From Chiua virens (lineage: Eukaryota > Basidiomycota > Agaricomycetes > Boletales > Boletaceae), in the NCBI GenBank assembly GCA_019787685.1, contig JAHNUO010000013.1, forward strand, positions 682,001 through 746,000: DNA of 64,000 nucleotides. The letters run 5' to 3'. This document shows, piece after piece, positions 1 through 9,915 of this stretch (within the stretch, counting starts at the first letter, position 1; each line of letters starts with the position of its first letter). Made by a program: the position numbers and the translations under genes. Below the pieces are notes generated by a model that saw only the letters and a list, made by a program, of their open reading frames with translations, was not told where the DNA came from and ran no database searches.

Positions 1-308
1 GATGTTAGAAAAGAACTTTGGGGACGAGTGGCGATCGTGGGCGAAGAGGGTTCCCTACCTGTTGATCCCTGGTGTGTACTGAGCAGGGTCCATCTCGGTG
101 AACTTGTATTCTTGTATTTTTGGAAGAGATGAGAATAATACATAGATGGAATACATGCCCAGTACACTTGAGAAACATGTAAAAAAAAAATTTCGAGATT
201 TCGGTGGGACGATGTTCTGAAAATAGAGCTGAAAAGCTCCGGCCCTTTCATACTTTGAGCACGGAAATTTTACTCGAGAAAATATGACTTATAACCTTCC
301 ATAAGCCC
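1..308. other. No gene seen
   Basis: I see no supported gene, RNA or repeat here. There is a short A-run near position 181 and AT-rich sequence. Confidence 0.5.
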
Positions 309-868
309 TCATTCGCTGCTTCCGCACACAACTTGAATAGGAAAAGGCGGACATGCGCCTAATTCGACCGAGACTCGAATGTCATCCGAAAACATGGGGT
401 TCATCCGTGAAGTCACTAGAGTGGATAGGAGCTTTGGGATCAGTGGTCGTGAAAATTGGGTGATGCTGCAGTAGGCCGGCGGGCCGCCGTTTAAGTAGTA
501 AATGATTCCCAACGGCTTGCCAGTTGTGGCGTCTTTCGGAATCACGTAGTCTCGCCACACGATATCTTTCATTGCACGATGAGTAATGCCTACCAACGGA
601 GGTCAGCGGTGTAGACGAAACGGAGGTGCCTGGTGAGCGCAGCGGGAAAATAGCACGGAGCCTCCGAGGGACGTCCAGGTCCAACCCAGAGGTTGGGGGC
701 TATCTGAACCATGAATGGCGACCGATGACATGGATGACAGGTGAGCGCTTGGGCATCCAGAACGCGGATTCGAGAAGATTGCGGACGAGTCCTTTTGGGA
801 AGCAAGTCTCGCAATAAAAGTGCGGTGCAGATTCCGACCGTGCACTTGCTCGGCCGAGGCGAATTCAC
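309..868 (-). pseudogene. Possible cytochrome P450 fragment
   Basis: The minus strand encodes GITHRAMKDIVWRDYVIPKDAT near 545-595. This resembles the stretch before the heme-binding loop of fungal cytochrome P450s, where a PHR...D..Y.GY.IPKGT pattern is usual. The similarity ends abruptly: the following residues do not give the expected W-A-x-x-x-D segment, and no FxxGxRxCxG heme loop follows downstream. The open frame at 590-868 just upstream could be the preceding part, but no diagnostic ExxR helix is visible in it. I read this as a degraded remnant at the edge of the receptor cluster. Chance similarity cannot be excluded. Confidence 0.3.
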
Positions 869-1511
869 CGAGTCGGCGTATTAGTACGCGTCCGAGTCGT
901 GCACTGCCAGTGGCACAGTAAACTTCATGCAGCCTGAGGGAAGTTACTAGTCATCCTAGTACGTACCTGGACCGTCTCTTTAAACTCACCCGGCGTTCGA
1001 CTCTAGGATATTGTGGCATCTGGCCACTTGAAACATGACGACAGGAATTCAGAGAAGCCAGTGATATTGGCACGAGCGGCTTGCCCCAGCGGCCCCCGTG
1101 CGAAGTTGATCACGGTGGTAGTGAACGTCCTGATCCATGCACTCAGTGAGTCCGGTCAGTTTCAAAAGATGCATCGTTCACTCATTGAAAGTCGAACGCA
1201 TTTTATTCGGGTACTCTATGATGGTAAAGAATGCTACATTTGTCTGTTTAACCCAAGAAGTTACAAATAGAGTTACTAATACGATAGTTCGGGTGAATTC
1301 AAGTCGAACCGAACGAAGATGGGGGTATCCACTACGGGCGCATTGTGAAGAAAGAGCGAGACATTTGAGGAGAGAAAATTCGCTAACAATACAAAAAGGA
1401 CTGGATTGAGACCACACACCGGCAGACACCGGGAAAAAAGGGAACGCTGTCGCTGGCGTTTTTCCAAAACGCAGACCGGAAAGGAGAAATGGAATCGAGA
1501 ACGTGGAGACT
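869..1511. other. Intergenic, nothing recognised
   Basis: Downstream flank of receptor R1. Several open frames overlap but none looks like coding sequence. Both strands were scanned for a short CaaX-ending pheromone precursor and none was found. Confidence 0.4.
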
Positions 1512-3078
1512 CTAAATAGCGTGGGGAGCGTCTGGCGCGTACCGAGGCGGCATACGAGTGTCGGGCGTCGCCTCGGGCAGTGCGGGCATGGATACATTGC
1601 CCATGTCGACGGGCAACCTTGGAAGCGACTCCCTCGAGATCGATCCCGCCGATGTGGTGGTGGGTGAGAATGGTTCCTTTTTTACATCCTCCAATGCTCC
1701 CCCATAATCCGGCAGCGACATGCGCGACGAAAATGACGTGAGCGAATCGCGCTTCTTCTCCGTCTGTTGCGTGATAAAGATTAGGCATATTGGCAGATCG
1801 ACCGTTGCAGGATGTATCCGGATTGGATCTGTTTGTGAAAAGAAGATCCGATGAGGTCCTGAACTTGAACTGATATCAAAGCTCGGTATGACGTACCCAC
1901 TTGGCCGACCAAGTTCCGGTGGCAGAGAAGGATTCGGTGGAAAGCCCAACCCGCTTTGCGACCGACGTATACGCGAGCCGGTAGTTCTTCCTCGCTTCGT
2001 CTGCGAACCCGAAGAACACAAAGAATAGCAACGCACAAAAGACTGCTCCATATCGGCTCGTCTCAATGCTCGCTACCGACAACGAATCTTGTTTCCAGAC
2101 AACCGAAGGAACTTGCTCAATCGTGCCAAAGTTGGCATGGGCGGAGTCCCAGTTCACGTACGGCTCCACCGTACTCGTAGTCAAGTTGATATAGATCGAC
2201 CAGCATCCCAGAGGAACGGTGAAAAGCATTTCCACGCCAGCAAGCCCCATAAGGCGGAAATACCGGCTCGAACTGAGGCTCCTATTAGCAGAGAGGAACT
2301 CCTTGAACTGCGCTCTGCGGATCGCGAGCTCCCGGATCGTACAGACTGAAAATGAATCAAAAATATTGACAAATCATATTCTGAGCATACGCACTGCAGT
2401 AAGATGCTGATACCAGTCCGATCGCGACAGGCCAAGCCCAGACGAGGGGGTAAGACGCGGGAGTATTCAAGGTGAAGGGGAAGCAACCGGCTTCCTCAAT
2501 GATCACGTAGCGATGGCTTTGAACAACAGTGTCTAATGGCAAGTGAGCGTTAATTTTACGAGATTTTTTCCTCCATACTCACGGAGAGCCATCTGCAAGA
2601 CGGGGAGTCCGAGACCGATAGCCAAATCGATCATGATATCGCGTCGCTTCTGTGCACGGGACTTTGTCACCGACTGAACAGATGCGATTTGGTATAGACG
2701 ACGGTTTATGCACAAGGATGCCGCAGGGAGAGCTACCGCACTTGCAATCATAATCTGGGTGGCTGCATAGCTGAGGTGAGCCACGCTCAGCAACTAAACA
2801 CGGTGGAACACGTACAGATGTCACACCAGACTGGAGCCTTGTCGATGACGTCCGAATTCCAAACCACGGAATTGATGAACAGGTTCAAACAGGCCAGGCC
2901 CGCCCATACCATGTACAAACATGTGCCCGTATTCCAGGCTGGATGGTATGTTAGGAAGAGTGCATTATTGGAGGAGAAAGAAGGTACCCTCAATGTGCCA
3001 TGGAAGGGGTATCATGCATAGCACGAAACCAATAAAGGAAGTTGCGGAAAAGAACCAGTTCGGTACGTCGGGGACCAT
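1512..3078 (-). CDS. STE3-type pheromone receptor (R1)
   Basis: Seven-helix G-protein-coupled receptor of the fungal STE3 family, which binds lipopeptide mating pheromones at the cell surface. The start ATG at 3078 is preceded in frame by a stop. The N-terminus gives IPLPWHIE, then an intron, then AWNTGTCLYMVWAGLACLNL and APVWCDI, the standard helix 1-3 landmarks. Further exons give ALPAASLCINRRLYQIA, EEAGCFPFTLNTPASYPLVW and a long exon with NWDSAHANFGTIEQVPS followed by the last helix (GAVFCALLFFVFFGFADEAR). At least four introns of about 50 nt fit GT...AG. The splice leading into the cytosolic tail (about 1.88 kb) is uncertain: either a short intron or one reaching to about 1.77 kb works. 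The tail is Ser/Thr/Pro-rich. No frame break is seen. It lies in the same orientation as R2. Confidence 0.9.
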
Positions 3079-3479
3079 CTCTTTCAACACAGTTGCAGAT
3101 GATGGAATTCAGGCGCAGCGCTCGCTAGCCTCGAGGGGAAGGGATGGATGGCTTACCGAATAAAAAGCCTGGGAGCACTTTTATACGAATGTACGTTGTA
3201 CGAGAGGATGTCATTGATTTCGCCCGAGTAACACTTTGCAATCGCCGTACTCCCATTTCGACAGACAAGGTGATGCCCAAATGAGGAAGCTTGCTTGTCG
3301 CCCCAAATGGCAAGGAATGAGTGGCGTTTATCAGGCCCGCCATCAAACCGGCTTTACAAGGCCACCGGGCCTGGGAGCACATGCTACGATCAGTGTCCCG
3401 TGACGCATGACGGACAGCGAGAATGGAACCAACCTATATCGGACCAAAACTTCATGTCTAGCGGTGAGAACGCGGATTC

Positions 3480-3960
3480 TCATGCCGATAGTTGAGCGGC
3501 TGGAAGCGCCAATAGTGCAGAGGCCCATTCATGATCCGCCACGCAAGCAACTCAAGTGGATGGCACTAACTTCTAAGCGATAGAAGAGAACCAGTCGATG
3601 TGTTGGATAAAGGTCTCAAATCCACCTTGTCCCAAGAAGTTCAAGTTATCGTACCTTGGGAAAACCTAACCACCTGGAAAGAATCCGCGAGGAAGTCCAT
3701 GACGCGATTACTTATAGAATACAAGGGGGTCGCAATGCGGGGATCGAATTGGGAGTCGGGAGAATCATCGCGCACAACGGCTGAGAACGCCCTAACGTTG
3801 GTTGTCGCAGCTGTACGAAGCATGGTCATATCTCGATCATGGGGGTTCAGAATCAAGCATCGCGCTGCCAGCTTGATGACTTTTGAAGCCAGATCGTGGG
3901 ACCAAAAGTCATCACTGATCTTTGCAGTCGGAGCCGGTGCGGAGACTAATATTTCTTAGA
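3480..3960 (-). pseudogene. Fragment of an unrecognised gene
   Basis: The minus strand reads as good coding sequence for about 90 residues (for example DDFWSHDLASKVIKLAARC, then NPHDRDMTMLRTAATTNVRA and RIATPLYSISNRVMDFLADS). After a frame change it continues with NFLGQGGFETFIQHIDWFSS, and a further frame gives HEWASALLALPAAQLSA. The pieces run in the right order but are broken by frame changes and a stop. No start or full domain is visible. I do not recognise the family. It lies between the 5' end of receptor R1 and the inverted-repeat element, and is best read as the relic of a gene that once sat in this cluster. Confidence 0.35.
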
Positions 3961-4038
3961 TTTTCAATTTGGTAACTACATATGCAGCATCGAACACCAT
4001 ATATATATATAAAACCGACGCAGGGGCAAACTTATCCT

Positions 4039-4065
4039 ACTATCATTGCGCCACTTTTGCAAAAT
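4039..4065 (+). repeat. Left terminal inverted repeat
   Basis: 27 bp, identical to the reverse complement of 5074-5100. Confidence 0.85.
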
Positions 4066-4434
4066 TTGGACCCCACCTGTGAATACATAGGTATTTGACA
4101 TCTACAATGAAGCTAAAGATCGCATGGAATCGTAGGCAACGATGTACTCAATAATAACCAACTAAAAAAAATTCCAAAAACAAAGTAGAGAAGTTGCCAG
4201 TGAGGTGCCGGTTTCGAGAGCAAAAATGATGGGGCTTTGCAAAATTCCCATCTGCATACGAACGGACGTGTCACATCATGTCACAAGTGCCAAATCAATC
4301 TCCGACACGCCGAGTCGTTATCGGCCACCTCACCATCAACTGCGAGCCGTCAGGAACCTTTCTATGGGAACGAACAAACTGCGCCCAGTGCATAATACAT
4401 CCACCACCCAGCACAGCAACACCTCCAAGCCAAG

Positions 4435-4589
4435 CTTCAAAGCTTCAACAGGGCCCGACTTGGATTCCTACTGATTGGGGATCACCGAGTCACCGTCTGT
4501 TTATCTCGGCGTTCATGCTCGCCTTCAAAGCTTCAATAGACCTGGGGCCCGACTTGGATTCCCTACTGATCGAGGATCGTCGAGTCAGG
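4435..4589 (+). repeat. Near-tandem direct repeat
   Basis: Two copies of a unit that starts CTTCAAAGCTTCAA and contains GGGCCCGACTTGGATTCC. Copy 1 is at 4435-4494 and copy 2 at 4523-4589, with a few substitutions and small indels. It lies inside the inverted-repeat element. Confidence 0.75.
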
Positions 4590-5073
4590 TCTGGGTGCGC
4601 CATGTGTGCCGCCGGTCTGCTGGCATGCAGATTCTGATGTCCAGTCTGGTCCATAGGCTCATACTCATACTCATTTTTGCCATGAATCTGCCGAGATTTG
4701 CCATTGTTCCAAATTTAACTCCGTCCGAACTGTGTGATGTCACATTTTGAGCACAACAACTTCAAGGAGCTGTAAACTTGTCATGATGGATCACAATCAC
4801 CTCAGAAATTTGTGGATGAGTGGATAATAGTGTAAAGTATCTACAGGATTTTTTTCAAATTTTTTCTCCCGAGATTTGCGTGTTGCCCTGGCACTTGTGC
4901 TTGAAAATGCTTCATTGACGAGCATAAATGAGACACTGAAGACACAAACACTGCTTCAATTTTTCTTTAAAAAATAAAGTGCATTACTCTGACATATTTT
5001 GTTCTGTATCTACCAGCTCGAGGTGAAATGTGAATTGTTGTGTGAGCTAGAGACGATTTTGCAAAGCCCGAGT

Positions 5074-5100
5074 ATTTTGCAAAAGTGGCGCAATGATAGT
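5074..5100 (-). repeat. Right terminal inverted repeat
   Basis: Reverse complement of 4039-4065 over all 27 bases. Confidence 0.85.
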
Positions 5101-5353
5101 ACGTATTATGCTACAACCTAAGGCTACAACGAATGGATCCGAGAAAATCGAAAGGAGCGAAGGTAACTTGAAAATACATTCTCAGTGACAACCTGAAGAG
5201 GACAAAGGGTTCCGAAAATCAGAAAAGAGAGAGAAAGAGACTCAAAGATGGGAACCAGTGTATATTCATCGTGTCTCCTGGACGACCGTCGCACAAACTG
5301 CCTGAGGTATCTTCTGAATCTCCGTCCTGCGTGCCGAAAACTCTGTCAAAAGA

Positions 5354-7025
5354 TCAACCATGGTGCATGATCGGATATGCACGGGGTGTTTTAACCCATC
5401 CCAGTGCAGAGGGCATATCCACGTCGACCTTATCAATGTCAAGCCGACGCTGACGCGTTTGCTGACGGTCGGGAATGTATGCCACGCTGAATGTCCTGGA
5501 ACGTGGGCGGGAAAAACGAACAGGGATAGTCGTTGGCGTTCTCGGCCACGCCGCCTCTTGAGGAATGACGAGTTGCTCGGGATCAAAATTTGACGAAAGC
5601 GAGTTGTGCGACGATGCAATCGCCGATGCGCGGGACGGCGATTCAAGCGGGACCATCTCGGGGACGATGGCCGAAATCACTACGTCTTCTAGTGTATCCT
5701 CAACATCGACGTGACAAGGTGGATGTAATGACTCAGAACCAGGGGTTGTTGGGAGATATTTGTCCATCGTATCACCGCCAGCATATCGAATGGACGTGCC
5801 AGCGGACTCGATCACCAGCGATAAGTCGACCACAGTGGTGGGGAGTGTTGGCACATGTGTGCTAGAGAAACGATGTCAAAGGAAGGGTAAGTCTAGATCG
5901 GTAAGATCTTTATCTTTGCTTACCCTGTCGTGGTCTGGTCCACAGTCCCATTTTCGTATGTGGCTGAGACATCCAACCTGATGAATAACCGTAGAAGCCA
6001 GCGGATCTGCCTCCACCTTCCCCGCAAGACCTCCATTCGCAAGGCAAACAAGCTAAAAAACACGACCGACTGCAGTACCGTCACCAACCATTCGATCTTG
6101 AGTACCATCCGAGTATTCGTCGTGATCGCGTCAGCTCCCCGCACGCGAACTTCGCTGAGGCGTCTCGATATGGTTCCTATAGGGGCCAGCCCTGGAGACA
6201 AGACGTCCCACATCGCAGCAGCAATCAAGACGGCAGATAATGTGGCTTCTACTAATGCCATCCCGACGAGCCGGAGATACATGTTTCGTGCAAGAGAGGA
6301 GATCGAACCTCTCTTCCCATAAAACTGGACGCCGTGGACAAGGAAGTGACGCCATGCCATCCCTGCCGTAATATTCAAGTATCAAACCTCAAACGCCAAT
6401 AAGTAGGTCGATCACGTACCAGCGTAAAAGAATGCTGCCATTACGAGCAAAAGTGGTGGGATCATGACGAGAAATATGGTTGCGATAGTGGGATAAGTGG
6501 CAGGTCGACAACCGAAACCATAAAATAGATCGAATCTACGAGGTTGAACGACGAGGTCTGCCAAGTAAAGATGTGGGGAGCGGTCAATTCAACAGTGCAG
6601 ACCACACTTACGTAGAGCGATATACACAACCGGTAAGCCGAAGCACAATAAAATATGTCGGTGTTTTGAATGGAACGATGAATTTGGAGAAAAAGAAGCC
6701 AGACGTTCAAGATGGATACAGATGGAGAGGCACGCGAGGGGTAACGCAATACGTGAACCTGTAATCAAACTTGTTGCTTCCCAAGTCTCTAAGTTATGCA
6801 CAGTGAATGATATGAGGTTGACTCACAAATATCACACCACACCGATGCTTTAATGTCAGCATTATCAGCCCAAACCAAGGCATCGACGGCGTATGATATA
6901 TTCGCCACCGAGAGCCACATCCCAATGGCCACAGCTGCAACGTTGTGAGCACGGAAATACCAACTCAAGGGCGCGAGGGTCAAAGCGGCAGAAACGAAGG
7001 ACAGGGCCGGGATCTCTGGATACAT
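5354..7025 (-). CDS. Divergent STE3-type receptor (R2)
   Basis: Seven-helix receptor of the STE3 family, diverged from R1 and R3. ATG at 7025 (MYPEIPALS). Helix 1-2 lacks the usual PLPWH...NTGTC motif and has LSWYFRAHNVAAVAIG instead. The landmark SVWCDI, then an intron, then STSLITGSRIALPLACLSIC aligns residue for residue with R1 (WCDI STQIMIASAVALPAAS). It continues with ALHLVVQPRRFDLF and GCRPATYPTI, matching the helix 4-5 region. A later exon (5.92-6.37 kb) lacks the NW...FS region expected of the second extracellular loop and has a longer, charged loop. A final exon ending at 5354 is a Pro/Ser/Thr-rich cytosolic tail. Four introns fit GT...AG and the frame is open throughout. It may be a receptor-like gene outside the mating-specificity set, but that is inference. 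Confidence 0.83.
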
Positions 7026-7515
7026 CAAATAATACAGCAGGGACCAAGAAAGAGCGAAGAGGTATCAAAATGTGGCAGTCTCCGTTACATCGGGGATCAT
7101 ACTTAAATCCCACTCCCAGGTTTAACGGTGGCGGGGTACAAAGGGAACCAAGACGTTGAACCCGAGGCTACCCCATTCCGTCTGACAAACCCACTTCCTC
7201 GAATAATACAAAGGCGAACGCCATCGGCCCTCGAAGTCTCAATATCGCCGTTGGCTGGACAGGAGTAAGTCCGAAAATGGTGGGTATGAAAGGAATCACC
7301 TGATATAGCAAGTCCAAAGACAATCCCCATTCGCCTCGGCTGTAGACTCGGAGGTGCAAACCAGACTGCTCGCGAAAAAGGTACTGATACACTCTAGAAC
7401 GAATATAATAATAGTCCTGCGAAGATACAGTGTAATGGTGGATGCAAGGTGAGAGCGTGGATTATCGAGAATACTCGAAAAGGAATAGTGTAGCGATCCG
7501 TAGCCAGTGGGAAAA
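7026..7515. other. Gap between R2 and the coiled-coil gene
   Basis: Minus-strand open frames (for example 7168-7392, with a hydrophobic stretch LDLLYQVIPFIPTIFGLTPV) have some coding character. They cannot be joined convincingly to either neighbour. They could be unplaced exons of the gene at 7516-8952 or a gene relic. Confidence 0.3.
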
Positions 7516-8952
7516 CTAGGACAATGGTGCATGCGTGCGAGAAGTGTATGTTTGCCCTGAGAGAAGAAACACGATTAGCCGGCGGAGTGGGAGCGTCACA
7601 AGGTCACCGATACGTATAAAAAGACCAAGGCCGGGGATGTTGAGATAAAGTGAGGGTTGGACAGAATACTTAGGCTGGAATGTGGCAACCTCAGGTATGG
7701 TCTCGAGTTTTATTGAAGTGGATGGGCGACCCATCTTCGGTGAAGATCGAGGAGACCGGGCAGGGTTACCGCGACATCGTATGACAACCCAGGTGGGAAG
7801 AACAGGATACAATTGTTCCATCAATACTGAGATCAGAGTGGAAATTTGCGCCATAATGCGGGAAGGCCCATCCACGCGAATCTCTATTCGCTCTAAAAGG
7901 GACTCGACGTTTTGTTCCAGTTTTGCCAACCTTCCCTCCAAAAAGCTTTTGACACATCTGTCTTCTTCTCCTGCCTACGCGTTGCTATCTCGATCATCTC
8001 GATCGCGTCGTCCACGTGGTTGTACATCTCCGAGTTAAAAGATTTTGACTGCCTCCGCAAAGATTTGAGCTCAGCTTCCAGCTGTGTTATCCTGTCTACC
8101 AACGCCTGCATTTTTTGAACATCTGATGGAGGATAGTGGATGATGGTGTGTAAATCCGTGGTTCGTCCTCGAAGACGTTGGATGGCGTGCTTCCATGGAC
8201 GCATTCCAGTTGCAAGTACGAAAAGGGATAAACTGAACCACGAGACGGTCGATTGGCCGGAAAAGGAGATCACGACTGTGCGAAGAAGTGTAGCGCCCAG
8301 GAAAGGAGAGAGGACTGATAAGATAAGATAAAAGATCTCCAGCGTATGCAGCTCCGACGCTGCAGCATGATGGTACTTGTCTGCGTTGGAGGTATAGGCA
8401 TGAGGTGAACCATGGATCGGGTGGCGTGGTCTCGATGCGAGGTAAAGGCTCCAAGGGACTGAGACATTTCATTTCATTTCAAGGCACGGGGACGAAAAGC
8501 GACAAGGGAGACCCACCTTCGATGATTTGGTGAAGGTAAAAGACGAGGAGAAAGATAAGAAAAACATTTTTGACGAGGTCGCTCCCAGTCAGCCAGTTTG
8601 CGATGGGAGAGAGAAGGGCGAAGACGACCGTGAAGTCGAACTCATACCAGGCACCTTCGTTGACGGCATCAGGCAACTCTGCTTCAAGATCTGGAACTTT
8701 TAGTTCTCCCGAGGTTAACCCTGTCGCAGATGGTGGCGGGAGGGTCGATCCGGAAGCAGGACCGTCTGATTCTTCGGCAGCGGAATCGACCTCGGAAGCG
8801 TACTGCTCGGACGGGGACGAGTGAGCGTCCTCCGTTGTGGAGAGAGACTGCGCAGCGGGATGGGTTTGGCTGTCGCTAAAGTACTCGGTATCGCTTACAG
8901 AAGGAGGTTTGGGGTGGCCATGTTGCCTGCGGCGCACGACTGAGGCGGTCAT
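7516..8952 (-). CDS. Membrane protein with coiled coil, function unknown
   Basis: ATG at 8952. The N-terminal ~110 residues are Ser/Pro/Glu-rich and probably disordered. Hydrophobic segments follow (FDFTVVFALLSPIANWL and NVFLIFLLVFYLHQIIE), then an intron (8465-8512), then more hydrophobic stretches (IFYLILSVLSSPFLGATL and VSWFSLSLFVLATGM). A heptad-like region follows: MQALVDRITQLEAELKSL and, further on, GRLAKLEQNVESLLERIE. The coiled-coil frame changes at an A5 run (7940-7944 on the plus strand). One extra base there would restore one continuous protein, so I read this as a single-base deletion, real or technical. I do not recognise the family. It lies between R2 and R3 in the same orientation as R2. 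Confidence 0.6.
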
Positions 8953-9337
8953 GGTCAAAAGAGTGGTTGTACGGAGAAACTGACACAATACTATAATATT
9001 TCCTAGTCGGAGTTTGAAGAAAAAACATGTGTTTAATAAGTTGAAAACGTTTTGCAGAGCCGGTTTGCAATTGAGACATTGACAAGAAGGCCGGCAGCTA
9101 TGCAAACACGGTCTATGCATTATATGATAGTATGCGAAGTGTTCCTAGCAGTGCCAGATACATTTCCTAGCTTCGCGTTAAGTCCCTTACACTACAATCG
9201 ACTGTGGGAAATTTATGGCGCACTCAAGTAATTTGCGATGAGTAAGTAATCGCCTCTGTTGTATGTATACTATTACTTCCTTGTGTAAAATCGTAACGCG
9301 ACCTGAAGAAAACTCATCTCTTGGTATCTTAGCAAAC
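8953..9337. other. Intergenic, nothing recognised
   Basis: A minus-strand open frame at 9187-9468 has weak coding character (for example NIDDADRLRRVCLDMF) but no recognisable domain. Confidence 0.4.
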
Positions 9338-9475
9338 ATGTCAAGACAAACCCGCCGCAGGCGATCTGCATCGTCGATATTCGAGGCAGACGCAGTTGCT
9401 CTTGGACCGGAATTGCCCTTCATGAGGAACGTTTCCAGCAAAAAATGTGAATGGCCTTCATGCTCCAATGTATAA
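9338..9475 (+). CDS. Small ORF with a CaaX-like end (weak pheromone candidate)
   Basis: From ATG 9338 (or the in-frame ATG 9263) a short frame of 45 (or 70) residues ends in PSCSNV and a stop. The length and a Cys four from the end are what a basidiomycete pheromone precursor would show. It lies about 440 bp upstream of receptor R3 on the same strand. However, C-S-N-V is a poor CaaX box because known precursors have aliphatic residues after the Cys, and no typical acidic-Arg processing site is evident. It is probably chance and is listed because of its position. Confidence 0.12.
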   Translation: MSRQTRRRRSASSIFEADAVALGPELPFMRNVSSKKCEWPSCSNV

Positions 9476-9756
9476 GAACTCTACTGAGAATTATCATAGG
9501 CTCAGGCTGTGCTTTTGCGGCAGCGGCGACACCCCGGTGGCATTTCGCACAGGTGCGCTGCGTTGAGACAATCCTTTCCGATGATGCTTGCTCCCTGATC
9601 ACGAGTGATTGATAGGGCCTCATGGTATCCACGTCCCGTACCCCGATGCCAAGCTATTCGACTACAAGCTCTTACCCCCGCTTGCTTTGTACCCTGAATG
9701 AAACGAGTGCCCTGTGGCTATGTAGGGCCGTCTTTCACAACATTGACGACCTGCAC

Positions 9757-9818
9757 AAAGGGCGGAAAGTTGCGAACTTGCTTTATCGGATAAAGCAAGC
9801 TTGCAATTTCCGCCCTTT
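9757..9818. repeat. Near-perfect hairpin (inverted repeat)
   Basis: Arms 9757-9787 and 9789-9818 (AAAGGGCGGAAAGTTGC... against ...GCAATTTCCGCCCTTT) pair over about 30 bp with two mismatches and one single-base gap, separated by one base. It lies about 100 bp upstream of the R3 start codon. It could be a very small MITE or a foldback relic. Confidence 0.8.
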
Positions 9819-9915
9819 ATACTTGTGTACAGTTCAGAACCGTTGATAACGCCCGAATGTCTGAATCTGACCAGTTCACAGGAGATTTCGTTTCCTCCTT
9901 CCCGATACCCTCATC

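Larger units (their letters stand above)
4039..5100. mobile_element. Non-autonomous DNA transposon / large MITE-like element
   Basis: A 1062-bp segment is bounded by perfect 27-bp inverted repeats beginning ACTATCATTGCGCC (4039-4065 and 5074-5100). No transposase-like open frame lies inside, so the element would need enzymes from elsewhere. No clear target-site duplication is visible next to the repeats, so the superfamily is not assigned. Inside is a near-tandem direct repeat of about 60-67 bp (4435-4494 and 4523-4589). The element separates the R1 and R2 receptor genes. Confidence 0.7.

Noticed and set aside
5035..5055. CCVS followed by a stop on the plus strand
   Set aside because: An in-frame stop lies six codons upstream and there is no start codon.
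6750..6840. Stop produced at the first possible acceptor after WCDI in R2
   Set aside because: The next acceptor (GGGAAG) gives DISTSLITGSRIALP, which aligns without gaps with R1.
9187..9468. 93-codon minus-strand open frame upstream of R3
   Set aside because: Starts at a non-ATG codon and no family is recognised. It overlaps the candidate short ORF on the other strand.
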